This document shows, piece by piece, positions 26,556 through 35,227 of a DNA stretch of 64,000 bases. Origin of the DNA: Halomonas beimenensis (GTDB lineage Bacteria > Pseudomonadota > Gammaproteobacteria > Pseudomonadales > Halomonadaceae). A program made the translations under genes and the position numbers. Numbering within the stretch: position 1 is the stretch's first letter; every line of letters begins with the position of its first letter. The stretch covers positions 1,736,001-1,800,000 of the forward strand of contig NZ_CP021435.1 in NCBI RefSeq assembly GCF_002549795.1. Reading direction: 5' to 3'. The notes beneath the pieces were generated by a model, which was not told the DNA's origin, searched no databases, and was given only the letters and a program-made list of their open reading frames with translations.

Positions 26556-27701
26556 ATGCAAGAGATGACGAATAGCCCAGCACTGTCTACCCAAAATGAC
26601 TACAATCTATGTCACGCTGAGAGTGCAGACGCTCATCGACAAAAGGATAGAGTTCTCTTCGTCACAACAATTGAGTTTCGCTCCCCATTTAACGGAGGTA
26701 CTGTTTATTCTAAGGGAATTTATGAAGCACTTTGTGCTAATCATGAAGTTGATGTTGTTGTGCTCAGCAATGAACGTTTTTTTAAAAATGATAAAATTCA
26801 TAAGATAGTTACTTTCCTCAAAGGCGTGATTAGTTCTACCCCTGTGAATGTAATTTATCATTCTGGATGTTCTAGAGTACTGCAACAAGATCTGAGTATT
26901 TATCGCCATGTTTTTGTAGATCATCTTGAGGCAGTGCTGTGGGTTCAAAAGCAGAAGGCTAAATATATATTAATAGCACACAATATTGAATACAAACTTG
27001 CAAATGATAAATTGAGAAATCCTGTCTTAAGGCAAGTCTTTGATCTACAGAAAAGACTGGAACGGTATGAACGTAACAGCTTTGCTCAAGCAGCTGGGGT
27101 TATCTGTATTTCTGCGACTGAAAAGGATGTAATCGCGCAGGTGAACCCACGCGTTTCGCAGCTTAGGCCCGCGTTTTCAGAAACTAATATTAGATACTCT
27201 CATTCGGAGATACCCCGTTTCGGTTTTATTGGCCCAGCCAGTTGGCTGCCAAACTATCGTACTGTACAATCACTAATTAAAGATGTATTTACAAGGGTGA
27301 GGCCCCCTTTCCAATTTGTACTAGCTGGTTCAGGTTGGGAAGCTGCCTCACTAGATTTTCCTGCGCAGACAAAGCATCTTGGTTTCGTAAAAGATATCAA
27401 TGAATTCTGGAGTAATATTGACCTGCTAGTAGCACCTATCCAACAGGGTGCGGGGGTGAATATCAAAATTTGTGAAGCTTTGCATCATGGCGTTAATGTT
27501 GTTTCAAATAGTGAAAGCATCGCAGCAATATTCGGGAATGCGCCAGCACCGTCTAACCTTTGGGTTGCCGATAACCCCACTGAAATTGCGGAAGTGTTGA
27601 ACGATATAGATATGCCTTTCGTTCGAAATCCTTGCGATGATTTCTCTCAGGCGGCATTGCGCCTTCAGCTGAATCAGTTTTTGGATGATCTTGATGGTTG
27701 A
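26556..27701 (+). CDS. glycosyltransferase, GT4-like
   Basis: The 381-residue protein has an N-terminal domain with LFVTTIEFRSPFNGGTVYSK and a C-terminal GT4 domain with FGFIGPASWLPNYRTVQSL, FVLAGSGWEAA and VAPIQQGAGVNIKICEALHHG, where the acidic residues bind the sugar nucleotide. It follows the pattern of GT4 enzymes of polysaccharide loci. Its 3' end overlaps the next gene by 17 bases, so the two are translated together. AT-rich composition marks it as part of the variable block. Confidence 0.85.
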   Translation: MQEMTNSPALSTQNDYNLCHAESADAHRQKDRVLFVTTIEFRSPFNGGTVYSKGIYEALCANHEVDVVVLSNERFFKNDKIHKIVTFLKGVISSTPVNVIYHSGCSRVLQQDLSIYRHVFVDHLEAVLWVQKQKAKYILIAHNIEYKLANDKLRNPVLRQVFDLQKRLERYERNSFAQAAGVICISATEKDVIAQVNPRVSQLRPAFSETNIRYSHSEIPRFGFIGPASWLPNYRTVQSLIKDVFTRVRPPFQFVLAGSGWEAASLDFPAQTKHLGFVKDINEFWSNIDLLVAPIQQGAGVNIKICEALHHGVNVVSNSESIAAIFGNAPAPSNLWVADNPTEIAEVLNDIDMPFVRNPCDDFSQAALRLQLNQFLDDLDG

Positions 27702-28404
27702 TCTGTGCTTGCATATTTTTAATCCGAAGCATACTCGTCCCCTACTGCGGGTCTTCGCGCCAATTCTTGATCAATTTGATTGTCTTTTGGTTTCCACACC
27801 GACATTCGCTGTTGAAGAGGTAACCAGTCGTCTTCATGAGATCCAGTTACCGCAACAATATACGGTCATTGGGGTCGATAATGAGCGGAATGATTGGTCT
27901 GGATATCTTGCACTATTGAGGAAAACTCAGGCTGACACTTTTATCATTGGCAACGACTCTATCGTAAACCGCCGTTTGATAAGGAGGCGTGATGTTCTTT
28001 CATTGCTGAATTTGACGATTAACTGGGAGCAACCATGTCTTGTCGGGGAGCTTGATACAGCACGTGTTTCTGTCCCAGTGGATGGGCGCTCTTCCTCGTC
28101 CTGGGTATCTTCTTATCTTTTTGGCATGAGAATTAATAATAAAGCTGAACAGATTGCTTCATGGCTAGAATCCCGGTCCAGTTACATTCCTGAGAATACA
28201 TGCAAATTTTTTATGGCGCATTTAGAAAAATCGCGACCTGAGCTTTTAGCTCTAGACCGTAACGCATGTGGCAAACTTAGTGCAATGTATCTTGAACGCC
28301 TGTTGACCGAGTATGCTGTATTGAATGAATTTGACATAGTTAGTCAATATGGTGGGAGCTGGAGTCGCAAGTTATTCAAGCTAATTGAGGCGAGAGTTTT
28401 GTGA
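27685..28404 (+). CDS. unknown protein of the polysaccharide locus, RgpF-like in parts
   Basis: The 239-residue soluble protein is not clearly assignable. It contains VIGVDNERNDWSGYLALL followed by DTFIIGNDSIVNRR, which resembles the N-rG-D-x-G-x-fL / lNDS pattern of rhamnan synthesis protein F-like glycosyltransferases. No transmembrane segment or signal peptide is seen. It overlaps the upstream GT gene by 17 bases and shares GTGA with the downstream polymerase candidate, so it is part of the same operon and probably acts in glycan assembly or modification. Confidence 0.55.
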   Translation: MILMVDLCLHIFNPKHTRPLLRVFAPILDQFDCLLVSTPTFAVEEVTSRLHEIQLPQQYTVIGVDNERNDWSGYLALLRKTQADTFIIGNDSIVNRRLIRRRDVLSLLNLTINWEQPCLVGELDTARVSVPVDGRSSSSWVSSYLFGMRINNKAEQIASWLESRSSYIPENTCKFFMAHLEKSRPELLALDRNACGKLSAMYLERLLTEYAVLNEFDIVSQYGGSWSRKLFKLIEARVL

Positions 28405-29570
28405 ATTTTTTTTGCATTGTATTATTTTCAGTTATTGCTATATCCGGGAATAGCGTTCCGGTCATTATATTTAGCTACGCTCTTTCAGCTGTTTTCTTAG
28501 TTATTTTGCTTAAAGCTGGTATCTTAATTAGACTTTCTTCTTTGTTGTGCGTTGTTTTCTCTTTTTTAATATTTATTCCGCTTGCTTTTGTTTTGCCTTT
28601 AGGGAATACACTGAAATTTGTTTTGGCTGTTTCGTCGATTTTAGTTGCTGCCATCCCATATACATATATCAAGACCCTTGGTCTTCCTACTCAACAAAAT
28701 ATCTTTAAGTGGGTTTTAAATATTTTTTTATTAGGCTCTTTTCTTCATGCTTCAGGGGTTCTTGGGGATAACATGGAGGTTTATAAGAACTTTGTTCATA
28801 TGCCTCAACTTGGGAATCTGGCTCGTGAATCTTCCCTTTCTTTTTTTAATCAGCGATTTTTTGGTTTTTTTATGGAGCCTAGTTATTTTGCTGCTTATTT
28901 TTCTTTAGCTTGCTCTGCCTTGTTCATTGTTGGCGCTAGGACTTCCTCTCTTATTTATTTCTTTGTTGGTTTTTTGCTTTGCCCAAGCCCGAACTTTTTT
29001 ATTGGCATTGCTGTTGTATTCTATGCATTCAGAAATATAATCGTTGCCACTCCTAAACATTTTGTACTGTCTACACTCTTTGTTGTTATTGTAATTTCTT
29101 TACAAACACCCCGGCTGATTGGTTTTTTTAATGATATCTTGTTTTTTCTCGATGGTGGTTATCGTTTGACTTCATTTTCTCATCGATTAATACTGCCTTT
29201 AGTGGATTTTGTTGCTGCGCATGGGGATGGTGAAATACCTTTAGACTATGCTTGTGTTAGCTCATTTTCATGCTCCCATTTTCTGTCTAAAATTCCTGTA
29301 ATAACCTTTTGGTCATTTTTTTCTTTTGCAGGGGTAATTAGCTATCTTCTATTCGTTAGGGCTTTTTTGAAAAAATCATTTTTCTCAATAGCTTTGTTTT
29401 TTTTGATAAGTTCAATTTTTTCTGGTGGATCGGCATTTGTGCCCCATTTCGCTTTAATATTTGTAATGAGTGTTGGTTTTTTGAATGTTGTTAACAGGCA
29501 TACTCCTTCCGAGCTTTTAAATTCTAAGTTACGGTCAGCAGAAAATCTACACGAGCGACGAAGCCTCTGA
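28401..29570 (+). CDS. wzy: Wzy-type O-antigen polymerase candidate
   Basis: The 389-residue product has about 10-12 membrane helices and a large periplasmic loop around residues 245-305 (from DILFFLDGGYRLTSFSHR on). This topology is typical of Wzy polymerases, which show little sequence conservation. MEPSYFAAYF near residue 160 resembles the E-PS-F motif in many Wzy proteins. With wzx, a chain-length protein and an initiating transferase in the same locus, a polymerase is expected and this is the best candidate. It is very AT-rich. The GTG start overlaps the previous stop. Confidence 0.7.
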   Translation: MNFFCIVLFSVIAISGNSVPVIIFSYALSAVFLVILLKAGILIRLSSLLCVVFSFLIFIPLAFVLPLGNTLKFVLAVSSILVAAIPYTYIKTLGLPTQQNIFKWVLNIFLLGSFLHASGVLGDNMEVYKNFVHMPQLGNLARESSLSFFNQRFFGFFMEPSYFAAYFSLACSALFIVGARTSSLIYFFVGFLLCPSPNFFIGIAVVFYAFRNIIVATPKHFVLSTLFVVIVISLQTPRLIGFFNDILFFLDGGYRLTSFSHRLILPLVDFVAAHGDGEIPLDYACVSSFSCSHFLSKIPVITFWSFFSFAGVISYLLFVRAFLKKSFFSIALFFLISSIFSGGSAFVPHFALIFVMSVGFLNVVNRHTPSELLNSKLRSAENLHERRSL

Positions 29571-29662
29571 ATGCAATGGATTGAGACGCAAGATTGAAAG
29601 GTATAGAGTTGGCGGCCTCAATGACCAAGTGCAACACATGACCCATCAGGTACAGTGTTGCC

Positions 29663-29863
29663 ATGACCCACTGCTATCGACATATCTCTGCTGAAGACCG
29701 AGCCGCCATCATGATGATGCGAGCGACTCATTCGATCCGGGCCATCGCCACTCAACTGGGCCGTGCACCGAGTACCGTGTCGCGAGAAATCGCTCGCCAC
29801 ACGGTCGATCCCATCAAGGGCTACGATGCGGGCCTGGCTGAAGTGACCCCCTCCATAGCTGCA
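29663..29863 (+). pseudogene. IS30 transposase, N-terminal fragment
   Basis: The frame starts MTHCYRHISAEDRAAIMMMR and continues through the helix-turn-helix SIRAIATQLGRAPSTVSREI, typical of IS30 transposases. After about 60 codons the similarity ends and unrelated codons lead to a stop at 29884, shortly before the IS3 left end. Confidence 0.85.
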
Positions 29864-29951
29864 CAGGCTATAGTGCAGCCATGAAGTGACCTGATCTTGC
29901 CCAACAGCAGTGGACACCTCGTTAAGACAGTACACTGAGACGAGGTGACCC

Positions 29952-30251
29952 ATGGCAAGGCAAGCAGCTTCGATGAAGAAGACCCGTACCCGCTACTCCC
30001 AGGACTACAAGGCCGAGGCCCTGGCGCTTGCCGACCGTGTCGGCATCAGTGCTGCCGCCCGAGAGCTTGGTCTCCAGCCCAGCCAGCTCTACCAGTGGCG
30101 GACCAAGGCCCAGCAGCAGCAAAGCGCTTCAGCCCGTGAGCAAGCCTTGGCCGACGAGAATGCCCGGCTCAAGCGCCAACTGGCCGAGAAGTCGGAAGAG
30201 CTTGAAATCGCAAAAAAAGCCGCGGTGTACTTTGCCAAGAGCCTGAAGTGA
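29952..30251 (+). CDS. IS3-family transposase OrfA
   Basis: The 99-residue protein is the DNA-binding subunit of an IS3 element. A helix-turn-helix ([20 protein letters not shown]) is followed by a leucine-zipper-like coiled coil ([20 protein letters not shown]). An A7G tract at 30212-30219 is a likely slippery site for the programmed frameshift that makes the OrfAB transposase. The TGA overlaps the GTG start of orfB. Confidence 0.92.
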   Translation: MARQAASMKKTRTRYSQDYKAEALALADRVGISAAARELGLQPSQLYQWRTKAQQQQSASAREQALADENARLKRQLAEKSEELEIAKKAAVYFAKSLK

Positions 30252-31114
30252 AGTACGCCTTCATCCATCAGCATCGTCAGGCATTCAGCATCCAGCGGAT
30301 GTGCATGTTTCTCGGGGTCGCTCGCAGCGGCTACTACGCCTGGCGACAGCGTGGCGGTGAACCGTCCCCGAGACGCCGCCAGCAGGCGGTTCTCGACCAG
30401 CGAGTGGCCCAGGCCTACGAGCGCCGGAAGGGGCGCTCAGGTGCCCCCAGATTGGCGCTGGACTTGGTTGACGATGGCCTGGCGGTGAATCGCAAGACCG
30501 TCGCTGCCAGCCTGCGACGCCAGGGGCTTCGCGCCAAGGCGGCGCGCAAGTTCAAGGCGACGACGAACTCGCGACACTCGCTGCCGGTGGCGCCCAACCT
30601 GCTGGAGCAAGATTTCACCGCCATGGCGCCGAACGAGAAATGGGTTGGCGACATCACCTATCTGGCGACTGGTGAAGGATGGCTCTACTTGGCGGTGTTG
30701 ATCGACCTGTTCTCACGCAAGGTGATCGGCTGGGCGATGAGCAATCGGATGACCGCCGACCTGGCCGGGGATGCGCTCCAGATGGCGCTGTGGCGCCGTA
30801 AGATGCCCAGGAAGGTCATCGTACATTCAGATCGCGGCAGCCAGTACTGTTCGACCCTGTACCAGTCGCTGCTGACCCGGCACGACCTCCAGTGCAGCAT
30901 GAGTGCCAAAGGCAACTGCTACGACAATGCCTGTGCCGAGAGCTTCTTCCATAGCCTCAAGGTCGAGGCGATCCATGGCGAGCGATTCGAGACCCGGGAC
31001 GCCATGCGGCGGCAAGTGTTCGAGTACATCGAGATGGACTACAACCGGCAGCGCCGGCACAGTGCGATTGGGATGATCAGCCCGGAGGCCTTCGAGGCCC
31101 GAATGATCGCTTAA
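30248..31114 (+). CDS. IS3-family transposase OrfB
   Basis: The 288-residue protein has the DDE integrase core: [19 protein letters not shown] (first Asp), [11 protein letters not shown] (second Asp), then [17 protein letters not shown] (Glu). The N-terminal HTH_21 region ([17 protein letters not shown]) is intact. All catalytic residues are present, so this copy may be active. It starts at GTG overlapping orfA and is probably made mainly as an OrfAB fusion. Confidence 0.95.
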   Translation: MKYAFIHQHRQAFSIQRMCMFLGVARSGYYAWRQRGGEPSPRRRQQAVLDQRVAQAYERRKGRSGAPRLALDLVDDGLAVNRKTVAASLRRQGLRAKAARKFKATTNSRHSLPVAPNLLEQDFTAMAPNEKWVGDITYLATGEGWLYLAVLIDLFSRKVIGWAMSNRMTADLAGDALQMALWRRKMPRKVIVHSDRGSQYCSTLYQSLLTRHDLQCSMSAKGNCYDNACAESFFHSLKVEAIHGERFETRDAMRRQVFEYIEMDYNRQRRHSAIGMISPEAFEARMIA

Positions 31115-31142
31115 ATCGGTGTCCACGATTGCTGGGTAAGAT

Positions 31143-31406
31143 CACTACAACGAAGAGCGGCCACATCAGTCTCTGGCCTATGTGGCACCCCGAGCACACC
31201 CGGCATTAGCCGCGTAGGGTGTGCAGAAACCAGGGGGTCATTACAGATTCACTGAACACGCGGCCGCGCAAGACACTGGACTGGCGAACGCTGCTGGAAG
31301 TTTACTCCGAGGTACTCAAGAAATCCGTCGGTGGACCGAGCACCCTTCAATAGCGTTGCGCTTGGAACTTGAGACCGCCTAGGGTTAACATCATTATTTG
31401 CTAAGT
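31143..31406. other. IS debris between the IS3 and a glycosyltransferase gene
   Basis: This region holds an IS3-type OrfB tail (HYNEERPHQSLAYVAP, stop at 31215-31217), a CAGAAACCAGGGGGTCATTACA-like IS end, and the C-terminus and right end of the IS30 (31245-31379). It contains no functional gene. Confidence 0.7.
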
Positions 31407-32156
31407 ATGAGTTTTATGAAAAGACCAGCTTTCAGTATTATTATGCCTGCCCACAACGCGGAGTCGACGATCGATGCTGCCATTGCGAGTGTTCTGCACC
31501 AATCTTTTTCTGACTTTGAGCTTATTGTTATAGATGATTGTTCAACTGATAAAACAAAATCTAAAATAAGGTCATATGAATATGATTTCAGGGTGAGGCC
31601 TGTTTTTCTGACAGAAAATTGCGGTGTTGCAACAGCTAGAAATCAAGCTATTGCTAGAGCAAAAGGGAAGTATATTGCTTTTTTAGACTCTGATGATTTA
31701 TGGATGCCAAACAAACTTGAAAAACAAGAATTTGAGTTGAAAAAAGGAGCAGCTGTTGTTTTCTCTTCTTACCAGAGGTTTGACCAGAGCGGAGATAGAG
31801 GAGTTGTTTTTGCCAAACCAGTTGTTGCTTACACAGATATGTTGTTATGTAACTGGATAGGTAACCTGACTGGTGTTTATGATTGTGAAAAAATTGGTAA
31901 AGTATATCAGAAAGAAGTAGGGCATGAAGACTACTTGATGTGGCTGGAAATAGTTGGAAAATCAGGAACAGCTGTTGGCATGCAAGAGATTTTGGCTAAA
32001 TATTGTGTTGCTTCTGACTCCTTGTCTGGGAATAAGTTAAGATCTTCTCGCTGGGTTTGGTTAATTTATCGACAACATTTAAAGCTGGGTTTTTTGGGGT
32101 CTCTAAAATCATTTTTCTTTTATGCGCTTTACTCTTTGTATAAAAGGGTTGGATAA
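31407..32156 (+). CDS. glycosyltransferase family 2 protein
   Basis: The 249-residue product is a GT-A enzyme. FSIIMPAHNAESTIDAAI opens the nucleotide-binding fold, VIDDCSTDKT carries the first Asp, and AFLDSDDLWMPNKLEKQ is the DxD-type metal and donor site. A C-terminal hydrophobic stretch (FLGSLKSFFFYALYSLY) may associate with the membrane. The start is uncertain between ATG codons at 31407 and 31416. AT-rich composition matches the variable block; it follows directly after IS debris that may have cut it off from its operon promoter. Confidence 0.85.
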   Translation: MSFMKRPAFSIIMPAHNAESTIDAAIASVLHQSFSDFELIVIDDCSTDKTKSKIRSYEYDFRVRPVFLTENCGVATARNQAIARAKGKYIAFLDSDDLWMPNKLEKQEFELKKGAAVVFSSYQRFDQSGDRGVVFAKPVVAYTDMLLCNWIGNLTGVYDCEKIGKVYQKEVGHEDYLMWLEIVGKSGTAVGMQEILAKYCVASDSLSGNKLRSSRWVWLIYRQHLKLGFLGSLKSFFFYALYSLYKRVG

Positions 32157-32462
32157 ACTTGATTCAAATATTCAAATATTTTTATTTTATTATTTATTAC
32201 GCTTGTCATTATGTTTGACTCGAAGAGCTGGCGTCTATATGTCTACGATTCTTAACTTTTCGGCGTCTTTTTTACTAGAGCAAAGAGCATCCTGTTATTG
32301 TGCATTGGTAGAAAACGCTTGGTTAAGTGGGGTGTTGAGATAATTGACTTTAAAGCTATTTAAAGAATTATAATATCTGCGTTATCCTGAGTTAAAGCAA
32401 TCAAGTGGCTCAAAATGATGCCTTCATTTAATGAATAGAGCACAAAGTACGGAGATTCATTC
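32157..32462. other. AT-rich intergenic region with a manC promoter candidate
   Basis: The 306 bp hold no supported gene. A TTGACT box at 32344-32349 and a TATAAT box at 32369-32374 form a sigma-70-like promoter candidate for manC. Confidence 0.5.
32344..32374 (+). promoter_or_regulatory. sigma-70-like promoter candidate for manC
   Basis: TTGACT and a perfect TATAAT are separated by 19 bases, slightly longer than optimal. They lie about 90 bases before the manC ATG, just after the end of the AT-rich glycosyltransferase gene. Confidence 0.45.
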
Positions 32463-33869
32463 ATGATCACGCCTGTCATCATGGCCGGGGGAAGCGGCTC
32501 ACGGCTGTGGCCCCTGTCGCGCCAGCTCCGCCCCAAGCAGTTCCTGCCGCTGACCGGCGAGGACACCATGCTACAGGCGACGCTGAAGCGCCTATCGCCC
32601 CTTGATCACGCCGCACCACTGGTGATCTGTAACGAGACGCACCGCTTCCTAGTGGCCGAGCAATTGCGACAGCAGGGTGTCGAGAAGGCGCAGATCCTGC
32701 TCGAACCCGAAGGCCGCAATACCGCACCGGCAATTGCACTGGCCGCCCTGCAGGCCGCCGAGCACGACTCTGAAAGCCTGCTGCTGGTGCTGGCAGCGGA
32801 TCACCTGATCCCGGATGTGGCGGCTTTCCACGAAAGCCTGGCCCAGGCCCAGCAGCTGGCCGAGCGGGGCCATCTGGTTACCTTCGGCGTGGTGCCGACC
32901 CATGCCGAAACGGGGTATGGCTACATCCAGCGCGGTGAGCGCCAGGGCGATGCCGGTTACCGGGTCGCGCGCTTCGTCGAGAAGCCGGACCGTGCCACTG
33001 CCCAGGATTACCTGGGGGGGGACGACTACTATTGGAACAGCGGCATGTTCCTGTTCCGCGCTCGCCGATACCTGGAGGAGCTGGAACGCTTCCAGCCGGC
33101 CATGGTGAGCGCCTGCCGAGCGGCCTTGGCCGGCGCCCGGCATGACCTTGATTTCATTCGGCTCGATGAAGACGCCTTCAATGCATGCCCGGCAGATTCT
33201 ATCGACTTTGCGGTGATGGAGCGTACGGCCGATGCCAGCGTGGTGCCGCTCGATGCCGGCTGGAGTGATATCGGCTCCTGGTCGGCGCTGTGGGAGGTAA
33301 GCGAGCAGGATGAGCAGGGTAACGTGATGCACGGGGACGTGATGGTCCACGATAGTCACGACCTGCTGGTGCACGCCGAACATCGCCTGGTGGCCACGGT
33401 CGGCGTCGACAAGCTGGTGGTAGTGGAGACCAAGGATGCCGTGCTGGTTGCCAGCAAGGACCGTGTACAGGAAGTCAAGTGCATCGTCGAGCGACTCCAG
33501 GCCGAGGGGCGCGACGAGCACCAGAATCACCGCGAGGTCTATCGACCCTGGGGGATGTACGATAGCATCGACAGAGGCGGACGCTACCAGGTCAAGCGCA
33601 TAACCGTGAATCCCGGTGCCAAGCTCTCGGTGCAGATGCATCACCACCGTGCCGAGCACTGGGTGGTGGTGTCGGGTACCGCCAAGGTTACTAACGGTGA
33701 AAAGAGCTACCTGGTGAGTGAAAACGAGTCGACGTATATCCCAGTGGGGCAAGTCCACGCCCTGGAGAATCCGGGAGTGATTCCGCTGGAGCTGATCGAA
33801 GTGCAATCTGGCGCCTACCTGGGAGAAGACGATATCGTACGGCTTGAAGACCAGTACGGACGAAACTGA
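32463..33869 (+). CDS. manC: mannose-1-phosphate guanylyltransferase / mannose-6-phosphate isomerase
   Basis: The 468-residue bifunctional type II enzyme has an N-terminal nucleotidyltransferase domain with [20 protein letters not shown] and a FVEKPD motif, and a C-terminal cupin isomerase domain with [17 protein letters not shown] and [17 protein letters not shown]. It makes GDP-mannose from mannose 1-phosphate and can also interconvert fructose and mannose 6-phosphates. The phosphomannomutase partner (manB) is not in the window. GC content is host-like. Confidence 0.95.
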   Translation: MITPVIMAGGSGSRLWPLSRQLRPKQFLPLTGEDTMLQATLKRLSPLDHAAPLVICNETHRFLVAEQLRQQGVEKAQILLEPEGRNTAPAIALAALQAAEHDSESLLLVLAADHLIPDVAAFHESLAQAQQLAERGHLVTFGVVPTHAETGYGYIQRGERQGDAGYRVARFVEKPDRATAQDYLGGDDYYWNSGMFLFRARRYLEELERFQPAMVSACRAALAGARHDLDFIRLDEDAFNACPADSIDFAVMERTADASVVPLDAGWSDIGSWSALWEVSEQDEQGNVMHGDVMVHDSHDLLVHAEHRLVATVGVDKLVVVETKDAVLVASKDRVQEVKCIVERLQAEGRDEHQNHREVYRPWGMYDSIDRGGRYQVKRITVNPGAKLSVQMHHHRAEHWVVVSGTAKVTNGEKSYLVSENESTYIPVGQVHALENPGVIPLELIEVQSGAYLGEDDIVRLEDQYGRN

Positions 33870-33881
33870 CAAGGAACCAAC

Positions 33882-34631
33882 TTGAAAGTCTCTATCATCA
33901 CGGATTTCTTGAACAGCGCAGCGACTATTCGCGACACGATTGATTCCGTCCTGTCCCAGACCTGTAACGATATCGAGAACATCATCGTTGATGGAGCATC
34001 TTCGGATGGTACATCGGCGATCGTTTCGGACTACGAGGAACAAATTTCAAAAATCGTTTCCGAGAAGGACAAAAGCATTTATGATGCGATGAACAAAGGT
34101 GTCGACCTAGCATCGGGAGATGTGATTGGAATCCTGAATTCCGATGATGTTTATGCGACCAACCATGCGATTGATGACGTTGTGGAAGAGCTTTCGGCGG
34201 GCGATGGGATTGAGGCGCTGTTGGGCGATGTCATTTTTTTGGAAACAACAATGCAGGAAGAAGCATCAGGAGCTATAAAGCGAAGTTGTTCAAGCCATGG
34301 ATGCTTCGCTTTGGATTGATGCCGCCGCATCCCCCGGCCTTCATCAAAAAAGAGGTTGCACTAGTGTTGTCCATTACAAGACTGAATATAAAATTGGCCC
34401 GGACTTCGATTTATTGTTCGCCTTTTTTATGTTGGAAAGTCTCCCTACAATGCTTCCAGCTAAACTTGGGTAAGGATGCGCGTCGGAGGCGTCAGTGCTG
34501 TGGGGGTGAAAAGCTATATCGTCTCGACCAAAGAAATGCTGAGGTCGCTCAAGAAGAATAATATCTATTCGAACACGCTGTTCGTCCTCATGCGACTGCC
34601 TGTCAAGCTTTTACAGTTGAACAGGCCTTGA
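33882..34631 (+). pseudogene. GT2 glycosyltransferase (WcaA/colanic-type), frameshifted
   Basis: The intact N-terminal part (about 130 codons) is a GT2: SIITDFLNSAATIRDTIDSV, VDGASSDGTSAIV, then ILNSDDVYATNHAID. The frame is lost near 34275 and resumes as KLFKPWMLRFGLMPPHPPAF in the next frame. A further shift leads to MRVGGVSAVGVKSYIVSTKE and the end at 34631 (LLQLNRP). At least two or three indels are needed to restore a 250-residue protein. The family often adds a branch sugar, so its loss may change the glycan. Confidence 0.8.
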
Positions 34632-35227
34632 TGAATATACATTGTAGTGGTGCAGTGGCTTTCTTGGAAGTTGGGTACTTGCAGAGCTTCCTGCAAAAGA
34701 AACTGAGGCTAAATCACTAAACGCAAGACCTGTCCCATAAGATATAGTTTTCTATTCCCCATTGCTGCCGCCACTTCACTGCTAAAGATCAATCCGTGAT
34801 CATGTTGATGTGGGGCGCGCACCAGGTACTGTATCACGGACCTCGCTCGCCAAATAGTCGACCCTGTTAATGGGTACGATACTAGCTTGTGGGGCTACTG
34901 GACCCAATTGACTCGTAAACTGCACCTTGGCAGAGAGTTCGTAACCTCCTCCCTTCTGCCACTATGCCAATTTAGCATGAGAGATATTAGTATATCAGAG
35001 CTACGGACGAGGCATGGTGTGAAATTCGCTTGACGTACAGTGGCAGAAGGGCGAATTATTCACGATATCAAAAAAATATTTATACATGCGGTTGTTCTGA
35101 TTTGACATTTTTAAATGTTGACAGAAAGCCTGGCATCTTCTGAGAGTATGATTTAATCTCGATGCATTTTGTAGTAAAATAGACGCTTAACAAGTCTGAG
35201 AAGTGGTGTTTTGTTTAAGGAGTAAAA
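34632..35227. other. 596-bp spacer before the initiating transferase
   Basis: No gene is supported. The region contains a short inverted-repeat element (34951-35051) and an AT-rich leader. Two TTGACA boxes (35102 and 35118) lack well-spaced -10 partners, so I do not name a promoter. Confidence 0.5.
34951..35051. repeat. MITE-like 101-bp element with 13-bp terminal inverted repeats
   Basis: CCCTTCTGCCACT at 34951-34963 is repeated exactly in inverted form (AGTGGCAGAAGGG) at 35039-35051. The interior is AT-rich and codes for nothing. The size and terminal repeats fit a miniature inverted-repeat element, but only one copy is visible. Confidence 0.4.

Larger units (their letters stand above)
29893..31143 (+). 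mobile_element. complete IS3-family insertion sequence
   Basis: Terminal inverted repeats of 26 bp face each other at 29893-29918 and 31118-31143 (GATCTTGCCCAACAGCAGTG... against GATCTTACCCAGCAATCGTG... on the other strand). They enclose orfA and orfB in the usual overlapping arrangement. No matching target duplication is visible, so the flanks have been rearranged since insertion. Confidence 0.9.
29611..31379 (+). mobile_element. IS30-family element split by other insertions
   Basis: The left inverted repeat starts GGCGGCCTCAATGACCAAGT at 29611, and its complement (CTTGGAACTTGAGACCGCC) ends at 31379. The 5' transposase part is at 29663-29863 and the C-terminal part at about 31245-31353 (SLNTRPRKTLDWRT). 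The middle is replaced by a complete IS3 and a further IS fragment. The element is dead. Confidence 0.75.

Noticed and set aside
35102..35152. TTGACA and TATGAT boxes as a promoter for the initiating transferase
   Set aside because: The spacing between the nearest pair is about 23 bases, too long for a normal sigma-70 promoter.
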